This document shows, piece by piece, positions 1 through 7,676 of a stretch of DNA of 64,000 nt (positions within the stretch are counted from its first letter, which is position 1; each line of letters opens with the position of its first letter). Where the stretch lies: positions 1 through 64,000 of the forward strand of contig NZ_JAHTLF010000013.1 of assembly GCF_024614185.1 (NCBI RefSeq), read 5' to 3'. Below the pieces are notes generated by a model. The model saw nothing but the letters and a program-made list of their open reading frames with translations, did no database searches and was not told the DNA's origin. Both the position numbers and the translations under genes were made by a program. The DNA comes from Nocardioides carbamazepini. GTDB lineage: Bacteria; Actinomycetota; Actinomycetes; Propionibacteriales; Nocardioidaceae.

Positions 1-175
1 GCCGAAAACACACGCCCAACCCCAGAATCCAAACCCCCGAAGGAATCCATCAACACAGAGCCAGACGCACACAAACGTCACAACAATCTATGCATGACAC
101 ACTGTTGAGTTCTCAAACATCACACGCTTCGAGGTTTCCCGTTGCCGGTTCGTCCTCGAGCTGATGCAGTCCGCG
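1..175 (-). other. 5' leader of an rRNA operon (16S lies beyond the left edge)
   Basis: This AT-richer stretch lies downstream of two rrn-type promoters and contains the actinobacterial rrn antitermination element. Reading on the minus strand it leads out of the window, where the 16S gene should begin. No 16S sequence is visible, so only the leader is claimed. ORFs predicted across it have no protein-like composition. Confidence 0.8.
95..120 (-). promoter_or_regulatory. rrn antitermination (boxA-like) element
   Basis: The minus strand reads TGTTTGAGAACTCAACAGTG followed by TGTCA. This is the conserved element in actinobacterial 16S leaders where Nus factors assemble to prevent early termination. 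Its match is the main evidence that an rRNA operon starts here. Confidence 0.85.
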
Positions 176-205
176 ACTCTAGACTCTGACCCCGGTCTGT
201 ACCAA
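176..205 (-). promoter_or_regulatory. rrn promoter P2 (proximal)
   Basis: On the minus strand there is a -35 TTGGTA (205-200), an 18-bp spacer and a -10 TAGAGT (181-176), a common actinobacterial housekeeping -10. It lies about 55 bp upstream of the antitermination box. Confidence 0.6.
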
Positions 206-328
206 ACCCGCAAGGCTTGCTTTTCTGACCGGCGCCCGAACCAGGAGTTCGAGACTTGGTGGTCGCGGGGCCGGAAACCCCCCGGCTGACCGCCGTGTTG
301 TCTCCCGCCGCACCCGGCGACAGAGGGA

Positions 329-357
329 ACATTACGCACTCCCCCGCGGAAGCACAA
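329..357 (-). promoter_or_regulatory. rrn promoter P1 (distal)
   Basis: On the minus strand there is a -35 TTGTGC (357-352), a 17-bp spacer and a -10 TAATGT (334-329). Tandem promoters upstream of rrn operons are usual. It lies downstream of the tyrS terminator, consistent with independent rrn transcription. Confidence 0.55.
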
Positions 358-421
358 ATCGAAACGACGTGACCCGGGCCACAGGACGCCCCGAGGGGCT
401 GTGCGGGCCCCGGAAGCAGTC

Positions 422-448
422 GTGGGCGGCCTCCAGGAGGCCGCCCAC
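422..448 (-). terminator. Terminator of tyrS
   Basis: A perfect 13-bp inverted repeat (GTGGGCGGCCTCC and its complement around one A) lies 11 bp past the tyrS stop. There is no T-run, as is common for actinobacterial terminators. It separates tyrS from the rrn promoters. Confidence 0.75.
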
Positions 449-459
449 GAGGGACTCTC

Positions 460-1731
460 TCAGCGCACTCTGACGCCGGCGAACCGCTTCTTCCCGCGCC
501 GCAGCACCAACCACGAGGACGCGATCAGGTCTGCTGTCGCGGGCACGTGGCCGGGATCGTCGACCCGGACGTTGTTGACGTACGCGCCGCCTTCGGCCAC
601 CGTGCGTCGGGCCTCCCCCTTGGACTTGGCGAGGCCGGTGATGGTGAGCAGCTCGACCACGTCCGGGATGCCTCCGGTGCCGTCGACGTCGACCGTGCCG
701 GCCTCGCCCAGGGCGGCCGCCAGCGTCGCGGCCGTGAGCGCGGTGACGTCGCCGCCCCCGAAGAGGGCCTCGGCCGCAGCCTTGGCGCTCTCCGTCTCCT
801 CCGCGCCATGCACCAAGGTGGTGACCTCGTCGGCCAGCACCTTCTGCGCCTCGCGGAGGAATGGCTTCTCGGCGTGCCGGGCCTCGAGCTCCTCGATCTG
901 CTCACGCGGCAGGAACGTGAAGACCCGCAGCAGCTCACCGACCTTCTCGTCCTCGACGTTGAGCCAGAACTGGTGGAAGGCGTAGGGCGGCATCATCTCG
1001 GCGTCGAGCCACAGCGCGCCGCCCTCGGTCTTGCCGTACTTGGTGCCGTCGGCCTTGGTGATGAGGGGCGTGGCGAACGCGTGGGCGGTACCGCCTTCGG
1101 CGCGGCGGATCAGCTCCACACCGCCCGTCAGGTTGCCCCACTGGTCGGAGCCGCCGAACTGGAGCGACACCCCCCGCTCGCGGTAGAGGGTCAGGAAGTC
1201 CATCGACTGGAGCAGCACGTAGGAGAACTCGGTGTAGCTGATGCCGGACTCGAGCCGGCGCCTCACCGTCTCGCGGGCGAGCATCCGGTTGACCGGGAAG
1301 TGCTTGCCGACGTCACGGAGGAAGTCGATGACCGACAGACCCCCGGTCCACTCGTGGTTGTTGACCATCGTCGCCGCGTTCGCGCCCTCGAAGGAGAGGA
1401 AGGGCTCGATCTGGCCGCGGACCCGCGCCGTCCACTCCTGGACGGTGTCCAGCGAGTTGAGCGTGCGCTCCCCCGAGTCGCGGGGGTCGCCGATCATCCC
1501 GGTGGCACCGCCGACCAGCGCGAAGGGCGTGTGGCCGGCGCGCTGGAGCCGCATCGCCGTCACGATCTGGACCAGGTTGCCCATGTGCAGGCTCGGCGCG
1601 GTCGGGTCGAAGCCCACATAGAACCGGACGCTGCCCGCGCTCAGGGCTGTACGCAGCGCCTCGCGGTCGGTGGACTCGGCCAGCAGGCCGCGCCACTCCA
1701 GGTCGTCCAGAAGCGTGGTGTCGACGGACAC
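460..1731 (-). CDS. tyrS: Tyrosine-tRNA ligase (TyrRS)
   Basis: Charges tRNA-Tyr with tyrosine in the cytoplasm. The 423-residue product is normal length for bacterial TyrRS. The class I HIGH-type motif appears as HMGN (residues 49-52) after the substrate-pocket segment YVGFDPTAPSL. The KMSKS-type loop is KYGKT, close to the KFGKT form usual in this family. An S4 RNA-binding domain fills the last 65 residues or so. I chose the GTG start because AAAGGA lies 5 bp upstream; the open frame runs on upstream, but that part is low-quality translation antisense to the kinase gene. It is monocistronic, divergent from the kinase gene and followed by a strong hairpin. No T-box leader was found. Confidence 0.97.
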   Translation of the reverse strand: MSVDTTLLDDLEWRGLLAESTDREALRTALSAGSVRFYVGFDPTAPSLHMGNLVQIVTAMRLQRAGHTPFALVGGATGMIGDPRDSGERTLNSLDTVQEWTARVRGQIEPFLSFEGANAATMVNNHEWTGGLSVIDFLRDVGKHFPVNRMLARETVRRRLESGISYTEFSYVLLQSMDFLTLYRERGVSLQFGGSDQWGNLTGGVELIRRAEGGTAHAFATPLITKADGTKYGKTEGGALWLDAEMMPPYAFHQFWLNVEDEKVGELLRVFTFLPREQIEELEARHAEKPFLREAQKVLADEVTTLVHGAEETESAKAAAEALFGGGDVTALTAATLAAALGEAGTVDVDGTGGIPDVVELLTITGLAKSKGEARRTVAEGGAYVNNVRVDDPGHVPATADLIASSWLVLRRGKKRFAGVRVR

Positions 1732-1797
1732 GTCGATCCTTTCGTCGTGCGGTGAGATGGGACGGTTCCCGCACCAAGGGTGCCCCATGGACGACAG

Positions 1798-1816
1798 GAC
1801 GGCCCAGTGGGCCGTC
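1798..1816. promoter_or_regulatory. Hairpin or operator between tyrS and the kinase gene
   Basis: A perfect inverted repeat, GACGGCCC-AGT-GGGCCGTC, lies in the 115-bp divergent intergenic region. It could be an operator for either gene or a leader hairpin of tyrS. Nothing else identifies its partner. Confidence 0.35.
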
Positions 1817-1846
1817 GTCGATCGACGCGGGTACGTTGCGAGGACG

Positions 1847-3160
1847 ATGACCACCAACCAACGGGTAGCGGGGCGGTACGCGCTCCAGCAGGAGATCGGG
1901 CGCGGCGCGGGCGGTGCCGTGTGGTCGGCGCACGACGAGGTGCTCGGCCGCCGGGTGGCGCTCAAGCGACTCGGCTCGACCGCAGGGATCGGTGGCGACG
2001 CGGTCCGCGCCGAGCGCGAGGCGCGGCTCGCGGCCCAGCTGGGGCATCCGAGCGTCGTCGCCGTCCACGACCTCGTGACCGACGCCGACGGCGCCTGGCT
2101 CGTCATGGAGTACGTCGACGGCCAGGCCCTGTCCGCCGTCGTACGGGACGCCCCCCTCGCCGCCGACGACGCGGCCCGGCTGCTGGCGCCCGTCGCCGAT
2201 GCGCTCGCCCAGGCCCACGCGCTCGGGATCGTCCACCGCGACGTGAAGCCCTCGAACATCCTGGCCGGGCCCGACGGTGCAAAGCTCACCGACTTCGGCA
2301 TCGCCCGCGGCGCCGAGGACGCGACGCTCACCCGGACCGGGCTGGTGACCGGCTCCCCTGCCTATCTGGCGCCCGAGGTGGCGACCGGCGGCCAGGCGAC
2401 GCCGGCGAGCGACGTCTGGTCGCTGGGCGCGACCCTCGTGCACCTGCTGACCGGGCGGCCGCCGTACCACCGCGCCGACCTGGACAACGGTCCGCTGGCC
2501 GTGGTCTACCGGATCGCCCACGAGGACCCGCCGGTCGTCCCGGACGCGGGGTGGCTGGCGCCGCTCCTGGCCGCGACGATGGCCAAGGACCCGCGGGCAC
2601 GGCCGACCATGGCGGCGGTGCGCGACGTCCTGTCCCGCACCGCCGTCGCCGCGGAGCAGACGATGGCGCTGCCGGCCGTTCCCCGCACCCGACGCACGAC
2701 CGGGGTCGTCGCCGGTGCCGCGGTCGCGGTGGTGCTGGTCCTGCTCGTCGTTGCCGTCCTGGTCCTGCGGCCGGGCGGGGACGACGACACGCCTGTCACC
2801 CGGGAGACGCCCGGCACGGCCGGCACGCCGAGCGGGCCGGCCACGTCGGCGGCCGCGCGGACGGCCGCCGAGCTCGAGGAGTTCGCCCGCACGTACGTCG
2901 CCACGGCCAGCCAGGACCCGGGTGCGGGCTTCGCGATGCTGACGGCCCGGTACCAGGCGAGCAGCCCGGACTACGTCGGATTCTGGGGGCGGGTGAAGAA
3001 CCCGCGGCTGATCGCGGTCACGGCGGATCCCGCGGCGATGACCGTGACCTACCGCTACGCCTACGTCCTCCAGGGCGAGGGCCGCCGGACGGAGCGGGTC
3101 ACGCTGCAGCTGGTCGACGAGTTCGGAAAGCTCCTGATCGACGGCGCCACCGCTGGGTAG
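1847..3160 (+). CDS. Receptor-type Ser/Thr protein kinase
   Basis: A 437-residue Hanks-type kinase. The N-terminal catalytic domain (about 10-265) has the Gly-rich loop GRGAGGAVW, catalytic Lys40, the loop HRDVKPSN (130-137) and DFG (149-151), so it should be active. One membrane helix (about 286-307) follows. The roughly 100-residue extracellular domain begins TAAELEEFARTYVATAS and is not a PASTA domain; I do not know its ligand. The ATG follows GAGGA. The next gene, 10 bp downstream, is a degenerate paralogue with the same helix and ectodomain, so the two probably act together. Substrates cannot be inferred. Confidence 0.92.
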   Translation: MTTNQRVAGRYALQQEIGRGAGGAVWSAHDEVLGRRVALKRLGSTAGIGGDAVRAEREARLAAQLGHPSVVAVHDLVTDADGAWLVMEYVDGQALSAVVRDAPLAADDAARLLAPVADALAQAHALGIVHRDVKPSNILAGPDGAKLTDFGIARGAEDATLTRTGLVTGSPAYLAPEVATGGQATPASDVWSLGATLVHLLTGRPPYHRADLDNGPLAVVYRIAHEDPPVVPDAGWLAPLLAATMAKDPRARPTMAAVRDVLSRTAVAAEQTMALPAVPRTRRTTGVVAGAAVAVVLVLLVVAVLVLRPGGDDDTPVTRETPGTAGTPSGPATSAAARTAAELEEFARTYVATASQDPGAGFAMLTARYQASSPDYVGFWGRVKNPRLIAVTADPAAMTVTYRYAYVLQGEGRRTERVTLQLVDEFGKLLIDGATAG

Positions 3161-3170
3161 CCTGCTCGCA

Positions 3171-4082
3171 ATGAGCGGGTACGGCGTGCTGTCACCGGAC
3201 GACGCGGCCCGGCTGCTGCTGCCGGTGGCCGAGTCGGTCGCGGCCGTGCACGCCGCCTCCGGCCGGCACGGCGCGATCTCGCCCGCGGCCGTCGAGGTCG
3301 ACGAGAGCGGTCGGGCGCTGCTCGTCGACAGCTCCCGGGTGGCGCCGGACCCCGCCTACACCGCGCCCGGTGGGGCCGACGACGTCTGGTCCCTCGCGGC
3401 CGTGCTCCTGCACGCCACGACCGGCCATCCGCCGGGGGCCTACGGCACGCCACCCACCGTGCCGCGGACGACCGGGTGGCTGGCGCCGCTGATCGAGCTC
3501 GGGTTGAGGCCTGAGGCGCGCGAGCGCCCCTCGGCCGCCGAGCTCGCCGACTACCTCCGCGCCCGGGTCGCGCCGCCCGCCGAGCGCCGGCCCCTCCCGG
3601 TCGGGGCGCTGGTGCTCGCCGGCGCCGCCGTGCTCGCGCTGCTCGGGGTCGTCGGTGCTGCCCTCCTCTTCACCGGCGGCGACGACGCGCCCCGCACCCG
3701 GCCGGAGAGCTCGGACGCCGCGAGCACCGAGGCGGAGGAGGAGCCGACGACCGCGGAGCCCTCGGCGGATCCGACGCCACCCACCGCGGCGGAGCTGGAG
3801 AGCTTCGCCCGCGACTATGTGGCCACCGCCAGTGGCGACCCGGACCTCGGCTTCACCTGGCTGACGGCGGCCTATCAGCAACGCAGCCCGCGCTACCAGC
3901 AGGTCTGGGCATCGATCCGCGACCCGCGGCTGCTGTCCGTGACCGGCGATCCGCGGGCCATGTCCGTCAGCTACACCTACCGCTACCGGCTCGCGGGCGG
4001 TGGCACCCGCACGGAGGACATCACCCTCTTCCTGGTCCAGGACGGCGACCGGCTGCTCATCGCGGACGCGACGGCCCACTAG
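3171..4082 (+). CDS. Membrane pseudokinase paralogue lacking the N-lobe
   Basis: A 303-residue protein that begins inside a kinase C-lobe. It aligns with the upstream kinase from about its residue 104 (LSPDDAARLLLPVAESVAAVH) through the membrane helix (about 143-167) and the ectodomain (TAAELESFARDYVATASGD). The ATP-binding N-lobe is absent. HRD is replaced by HGA (33-35) and DFG by DSS (53-55), while DVWSLAAVLLHATTGHPP is kept, so it cannot be catalytic. It is intact, in frame and 10 bp from the kinase, which argues for a functional regulator or ligand partner rather than decay. TAGCCT ends 7 nt before the ATG and could be a -10 for an internal leaderless transcript. Confidence 0.85.
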   Translation: MSGYGVLSPDDAARLLLPVAESVAAVHAASGRHGAISPAAVEVDESGRALLVDSSRVAPDPAYTAPGGADDVWSLAAVLLHATTGHPPGAYGTPPTVPRTTGWLAPLIELGLRPEARERPSAAELADYLRARVAPPAERRPLPVGALVLAGAAVLALLGVVGAALLFTGGDDAPRTRPESSDAASTEAEEEPTTAEPSADPTPPTAAELESFARDYVATASGDPDLGFTWLTAAYQQRSPRYQQVWASIRDPRLLSVTGDPRAMSVSYTYRYRLAGGGTRTEDITLFLVQDGDRLLIADATAH

Positions 4083-5140
4083 CGCTGGAGCGGGGACTCC
4101 TGGGTCCGGATCGCGGCCTCGACCCGGTCCCGCGGCCCGGCGACGAAGACGTACTCGACGTTGCGCAGCCGGCCGACCTGACCGACCCGCTCGCCGGCGG
4201 CGTTGTGGATGCCGATCTGCGCGCCGACGTACCGCTTCCGGTCGAAGGCGAGTACCTCGACGCTCGCATGGCCGGCGTCGTGGAGCCAGCGGGTCATCTC
4301 CTCGGGACTGACCCAGGACTCGTCGTTGTAGGAGACCAGCACCACCTCCGCGCGCAGGCGGCCGAGCAGGTCGGCGAGAGCCGCCGGCATCGCGCGGCGG
4401 TTGTTGAAGACGCTGCGCCGCTCGCGGACGTCGACGCGCTTGCACGCGATGCCGTAGTGCTCGGGTGCGTCCCAGCGGACCAGGGTCTCCCAGATGTGGT
4501 AGTTCGCGAAGTAGCGGTGCTGGTTGTAGGGCGGGTCGACGTAGGCGAGGTCGACCGGCTCCAGCTCGTCGACCACGGTCATCGCGTCGCCGTGAACGGT
4601 CCGCCCGGGACCGGACAGCAGGGCGGGGCGGCGCAGGTCGAGGTCGGCGTTCGAGCGCGGCGCCCACTGCTTGAGGTAGGCCATCTGCACGCCGGTCGTC
4701 GAGTCGACCCGGTCCGCGGCCAGCAGCAGGCTGGTCAGCAGCAGCGGCCGCAACGGGCTCCCCGGTGGGTGGTCCCGCTCGATCGCGTCGCGGATGGCGT
4801 CGATGCGGCGGCCGTTGCGCGGCTGGAAGAAGCGCGCCTGCTCACAGAAGGTCGCCGTGACATAGCCGCGCTCGCCGGGCAGGGCGGCGAGCCGCGCGAG
4901 CTCGGCGTCCAGGCCGTGGAGGTCCACCGTGTCGGCGTCGGTGGCGACGAAGCAGTCGCTCAGCACCGCGGAGTACGACGCCAGGTCGGCGGCCGTCACC
5001 CGCAGCCCCTGGCGCTTGAGCTCCTGCGCGACCCGCGTCGTACCGGTGAACAGGTCCACGGCCGTCCGGGCACCGGTCGCGACCGCCAGCTCCCCCAGCA
5101 CGGGCACGAGCGTGCGCTTCGAGCCGAGGTACTTGATCAC
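4079..5140 (-). CDS. Orphan D12-class adenine-specific DNA methyltransferase
   Basis: Predicted to transfer methyl from S-adenosylmethionine to N6 of adenine in a specific DNA site. The 353-residue protein has motif I as FTGTTRVA (31-38) and the catalytic DPPY (202-205), in the alpha/D12 order, with the recognition region between them and a tail after about 300. The N-terminal YLGSKR is typical of the Dam/D12 family. No restriction endonuclease adjoins it, so it looks solitary. Its stop interlocks with that of the convergent pseudokinase gene in a shared CTAG. GTG start. Target sequence unknown. Confidence 0.85.
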   Translation of the reverse strand: MIKYLGSKRTLVPVLGELAVATGARTAVDLFTGTTRVAQELKRQGLRVTAADLASYSAVLSDCFVATDADTVDLHGLDAELARLAALPGERGYVTATFCEQARFFQPRNGRRIDAIRDAIERDHPPGSPLRPLLLTSLLLAADRVDSTTGVQMAYLKQWAPRSNADLDLRRPALLSGPGRTVHGDAMTVVDELEPVDLAYVDPPYNQHRYFANYHIWETLVRWDAPEHYGIACKRVDVRERRSVFNNRRAMPAALADLLGRLRAEVVLVSYNDESWVSPEEMTRWLHDAGHASVEVLAFDRKRYVGAQIGIHNAAGERVGQVGRLRNVEYVFVAGPRDRVEAAIRTQESPLQR

Positions 5141-5164
5141 GACGGCAGCCTAGGGCGCCGGCTC

Positions 5165-5180
5165 GCGGGTACCGCGCGGT
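5165..5180 (+). promoter_or_regulatory. GGGTAC-type promoter element (copy 1)
   Basis: GCGGGTACCGCGCGGT ends one base before the chosen ATG. GGGTAC resembles the -10 of SigB/SigF-type stress sigma factors. A 15/16-identical copy occupies the same place before the gene at 5962. No convincing -35 is visible. Confidence 0.4.
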
Positions 5181-5181
5181 G

Positions 5182-5916
5182 ATGGGTCGGATCCGGGTGG
5201 GCACGTCGGGCTGGTCCTACGCGTCCTGGCGTGGTGACTTCTACCCGAAGGGCCTCGCACAGCGGCGCGAGCTCGCCTATCTCGCGGAGCGGTTGTCGTC
5301 GGTCGAGGTGAACGGCTCGTTCTACGCGCTGCAGCGGCCGTCGACGTACGAGCGGTGGCGGGACGAGACGCCCGACGACTTCGTGCTGGCCGTCAAGGGC
5401 AGCCGGTTCATCACCCATCTCAAGCGGCTGCGTGACGTCGAGCAGGGGCTGGCACGGTTCTTCGGCTCCGGTGTGCAGGAGCTCGAGCACAAGCTCGGGC
5501 CGGTCCTGTGGCAGCTGCCCGCCTCACTCCCCTACGACGCCGCCCTCATGGGCGACTTCTTCTCTTCGCTGCCGCGCTGGGCACGACATGTCGTCGAGTT
5601 CCGGCACCGCAGCTTCTGCGTCGACGAGGCGTTCGCCCAGATGCGCGAGCAGGGGATCGGCTGCGTCGTCTCCGACTCCCCCGGACGCTGGCCGATGGCC
5701 GAGGTGGTGACCAGCGACGTCGTCCACGTCCGGCTGCACGGACACACCGAGCTCTACGCCAGCGGCTACGCACCGCGCTCGCTGGACCGATGGGCGCAGA
5801 AGTGCCGGCAGTGGGCCGAGCGCGCCGACGTCTTCGTCTACTTCGACAACGACGCCCGTGGGCGCGCACCCCATGATGCCGTGGCACTGAGCCGGCGGCT
5901 CGGCCTGACCTCCTGA
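5182..5916 (+). CDS. DUF72 family protein
   Basis: A 244-residue TIM-barrel-like protein of the widespread DUF72 (YecE-like) family, whose biochemical role is unknown. Family marks are the N-terminal RVGTSGWSYASWRGDFYP, the segment LWQLPASLPYD and the ending YVYFDND-like VFVYFDND. A GTG codon directly precedes the ATG. I chose the ATG because the GGGTAC element then stands at the same distance as in the next gene. It is followed by a small GC hairpin and two further plus-strand genes. Confidence 0.88.
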   Translation: MGRIRVGTSGWSYASWRGDFYPKGLAQRRELAYLAERLSSVEVNGSFYALQRPSTYERWRDETPDDFVLAVKGSRFITHLKRLRDVEQGLARFFGSGVQELEHKLGPVLWQLPASLPYDAALMGDFFSSLPRWARHVVEFRHRSFCVDEAFAQMREQGIGCVVSDSPGRWPMAEVVTSDVVHVRLHGHTELYASGYAPRSLDRWAQKCRQWAERADVFVYFDNDARGRAPHDAVALSRRLGLTS

Positions 5917-5918
5917 GT

Positions 5919-5940
5919 CCCCGCGCCGAGTGCCGCGGGG
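5919..5940 (+). terminator. GC-rich hairpin after the DUF72 gene
   Basis: CCCCGCG and CGCGGGG pair around an 8-nt loop, starting 3 bp after the stop. It is short and lacks a T-run, so it may be a weak terminator. Confidence 0.4.
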
Positions 5941-5944
5941 CCCG

Positions 5945-5960
5945 GCGGGTACCGCCCGGT
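5945..5960 (+). promoter_or_regulatory. GGGTAC-type promoter element (copy 2)
   Basis: GCGGGTACCGCCCGGT differs from the copy at 5165 by one base and again ends one base before an ATG. The matching placement suggests a shared stress-type promoter or operator. Confidence 0.4.
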
Positions 5961-5961
5961 C

Positions 5962-6414
5962 ATGTCCATCCTCGTGACCGGCCTGTTCGTGGCGCAGCTG
6001 CTCGTCGGGGGCTACCTGTACAGCTTCGTCCTGGGCGCCGGCCAGCGCAGCAGCAACGCGCGCGCGACGCGGATCCCCGATCTCGTGGCGTTCGTGCACC
6101 CCCTCGCGGCCATCGTCACCTTCTCCTGCTGGCTGGCCTACCTGGCGAACGACGACAAGACGTTCGCCTGGGCCACCTTCGCCCTGCTGCTGCTCACCGC
6201 GAGTGGCGGTGCGGTGATGGCGCTCAAGACGCTGACCGGTTCGCCGGTCGTCGACCGGCCCTCCCCGCGTCAGGGCATCCTGGATCCCGGCGACCCGGCG
6301 GAGGTGCGGGTGGCGGAGAAGCAGATCCCACGGGCCGCCGTGGCCGTGCACGGGCTCATCTTCCTGGTGCTGACGGTGGGGACGCTGCTCGTGGCCCTCG
6401 ACGCCGTGGACTGA
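5962..6414 (+). CDS. Small integral membrane protein, function unknown
   Basis: A 150-residue protein with about four hydrophobic helices: 3-25, 43-63, 68-88 and 128-147. No enzymatic motif or family was recognised. A 40-residue polar stretch between helices 3 and 4 has the Pro-rich segment VVDRPSPRQGILDPGDP. It shares a promoter-like element with the DUF72 gene upstream and is 12 bp from the PIG-L gene, so the three may be coexpressed. Confidence 0.75.
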   Translation: MSILVTGLFVAQLLVGGYLYSFVLGAGQRSSNARATRIPDLVAFVHPLAAIVTFSCWLAYLANDDKTFAWATFALLLLTASGGAVMALKTLTGSPVVDRPSPRQGILDPGDPAEVRVAEKQIPRAAVAVHGLIFLVLTVGTLLVALDAVD

Positions 6415-6426
6415 CATCCTCAGGAC

Positions 6427-7182
6427 ATGACCGAGACCCCTTCACCGCTCCAGCCGCTCGACGAGGACTGGCAGCGTGCCCTGTGCGTCGTCGCGCACCC
6501 CGACGACATGGAGTTCGGCGCCGCGGCCGCGGTTGCCCGCTGGACCGGACAGGGCAAGCACGTCGTCTACTGCATGGTGACCAGCGGCGAGGCCGGCATC
6601 GACGGGCTCGCCCCCGATGCGTGTCGCGAGGTGCGCGAGGAGGAGCAGGTCCGCTCCGCGCAGATCGTCGGCGTCGACGTCGTCGACTTCCTGCGCCAGC
6701 CCGACGGCGTCCTGGAGTACGGCGTCGCGCTGCGCGGCGTGATCGCCGCCGAGGTCCGGCGGCACCGGCCGGACATCGTGATCACCGGCAACTTCCGCGA
6801 CACCTGGGGCGGGCGGAACCTCAACCAGGCCGACCACATCGCGGTCGGCCGGGCGGTCGTGGACGGCGTACGGGACGCAGGGAACCGGTGGGTCTTCCCC
6901 GATCAGCTCGCTACCGGGCCGGGCGGTCTCGAGCCGTGGGGCGGGGTGCGCGAGGTGTGGGCGTTCGGCTCACCCGAGTCCACCCACGCCGTCGACACGA
7001 CCGACACCTTCGACGCCGGCGTGGAGTCGCTGAAGGCGCACGCGGCCTACATCGACGGGCTGGGGTGGGAGAACTGGGACCCACGGGAGTTCCTCGAGGG
7101 CATGTCCCGATCGACGGGCTCGCGTCTGGGCGTCGCCTTCGCCGCCCCCTTCGAGGTGTTCCCCATGGGCTGGGGCGAGTGA
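6427..7182 (+). CDS. PIG-L/LmbE family deacetylase
   Basis: A 251-residue zinc-dependent N-deacetylase-fold protein. The family signature AHPDD (23-27) supplies metal ligands and the general base, and NQADHIAVG near residue 138 carries the later metal-binding histidine. Family members in actinobacteria remove N-acetyl groups from sugars or pseudo-disaccharides, as in mycothiol formation and turnover. This copy is shorter than typical MshB and Mca and lies away from mycothiol genes, so its substrate is unknown. It is the last gene of a short plus-strand group before a tRNA. Confidence 0.88.
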   Translation: MTETPSPLQPLDEDWQRALCVVAHPDDMEFGAAAAVARWTGQGKHVVYCMVTSGEAGIDGLAPDACREVREEEQVRSAQIVGVDVVDFLRQPDGVLEYGVALRGVIAAEVRRHRPDIVITGNFRDTWGGRNLNQADHIAVGRAVVDGVRDAGNRWVFPDQLATGPGGLEPWGGVREVWAFGSPESTHAVDTTDTFDAGVESLKAHAAYIDGLGWENWDPREFLEGMSRSTGSRLGVAFAAPFEVFPMGWGE

Positions 7183-7206
7183 GCCGCCACTAGGGTGGGG
7201 CCCCTC

Positions 7207-7280
7207 GGGGCGGTAGCTCAGTCGGTCAGAGCAGAGGACTCATAATCCTTGGGTCGTGGGTTCGAGCCCCACCCGCCCTA
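7207..7280 (+). tRNA. tRNA with CAU anticodon (elongator Met or Ile2)
   Basis: A cloverleaf of 74 nt: acceptor GGGGCGG, T8-A9, D-arm GCTC...GAGC, anticodon stem GAGGA/TCCTT with loop CTCATAA, T-arm GTGGG-TTCGAGC-CCCAC, discriminator A. CCA is not encoded. The first acceptor pair is a G-T wobble. The CAU anticodon with this loop fits either elongator tRNA-Met or a tRNA-Ile2 needing lysidine modification, and the sequence alone does not settle it. Confidence 0.93.
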
Positions 7281-7675
7281 CGCAGACGCACCACCTCGCG
7301 CACGCCGAGAGCCAGCACCGACAGCGCCACGATCAGCACGGCACCCCCCTTTGGCCGGTCATTCGGGGCGCCGTCCAACAGCAGTCCGCTCGCGAGGAGG
7401 GCCAGGAGAAGGCCCAGGACGAACAGCGGCGCGACATGCCAGCGGCGGGTCTCGCTCACCGGGGCGACCCACATGAGAGCCAGATTGCGCACCAGGCAGT
7501 AGCCGAGCCAGGAGGCGAGGAGGGCCGACAACACCCACCAACCCCACGGAGCGCCCTCGGACTCGCGGTGGCCGAACATGCCGACCACCGCGGGAAGGAA
7601 CAGTCCGCCTTGGAGCAGCACCCAGGGCAGACAGATGCTGATCGCGGTCCCCTGCCGACGTGCCACAGGGTGCAA
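7226..7675 (-). CDS. Membrane protein overlapping the tRNA on the other strand
   Basis: A 149-residue product with about four hydrophobic helices (14-34, 46-70, 82-101, 111-127) and no recognised family. It starts at a TTG one base after the stop of the phosphotransferase gene; a GTG three codons in (7666) is an alternative. The last 18 codons read antisense through the CAU tRNA and end in ARTHDPRIMSPLL, a peptide typical of translated tRNA complements. Either the gene really ends inside the tRNA, or its original stop was lost. The hydrophobic part looks genuine; the C-terminus is doubtful. Confidence 0.55.
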   Translation of the reverse strand: MHPVARRQGTAISICLPWVLLQGGLFLPAVVGMFGHRESEGAPWGWWVLSALLASWLGYCLVRNLALMWVAPVSETRRWHVAPLFVLGLLLALLASGLLLDGAPNDRPKGGAVLIVALSVLALGVREVVRLRRAGGARTHDPRIMSPLL

Positions 7676-7676
7676 T

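Noticed and set aside
1847..3160. PknB-type PASTA kinase
   Set aside because: The ectodomain is a single unrelated module of about 100 residues with no PASTA repeats.
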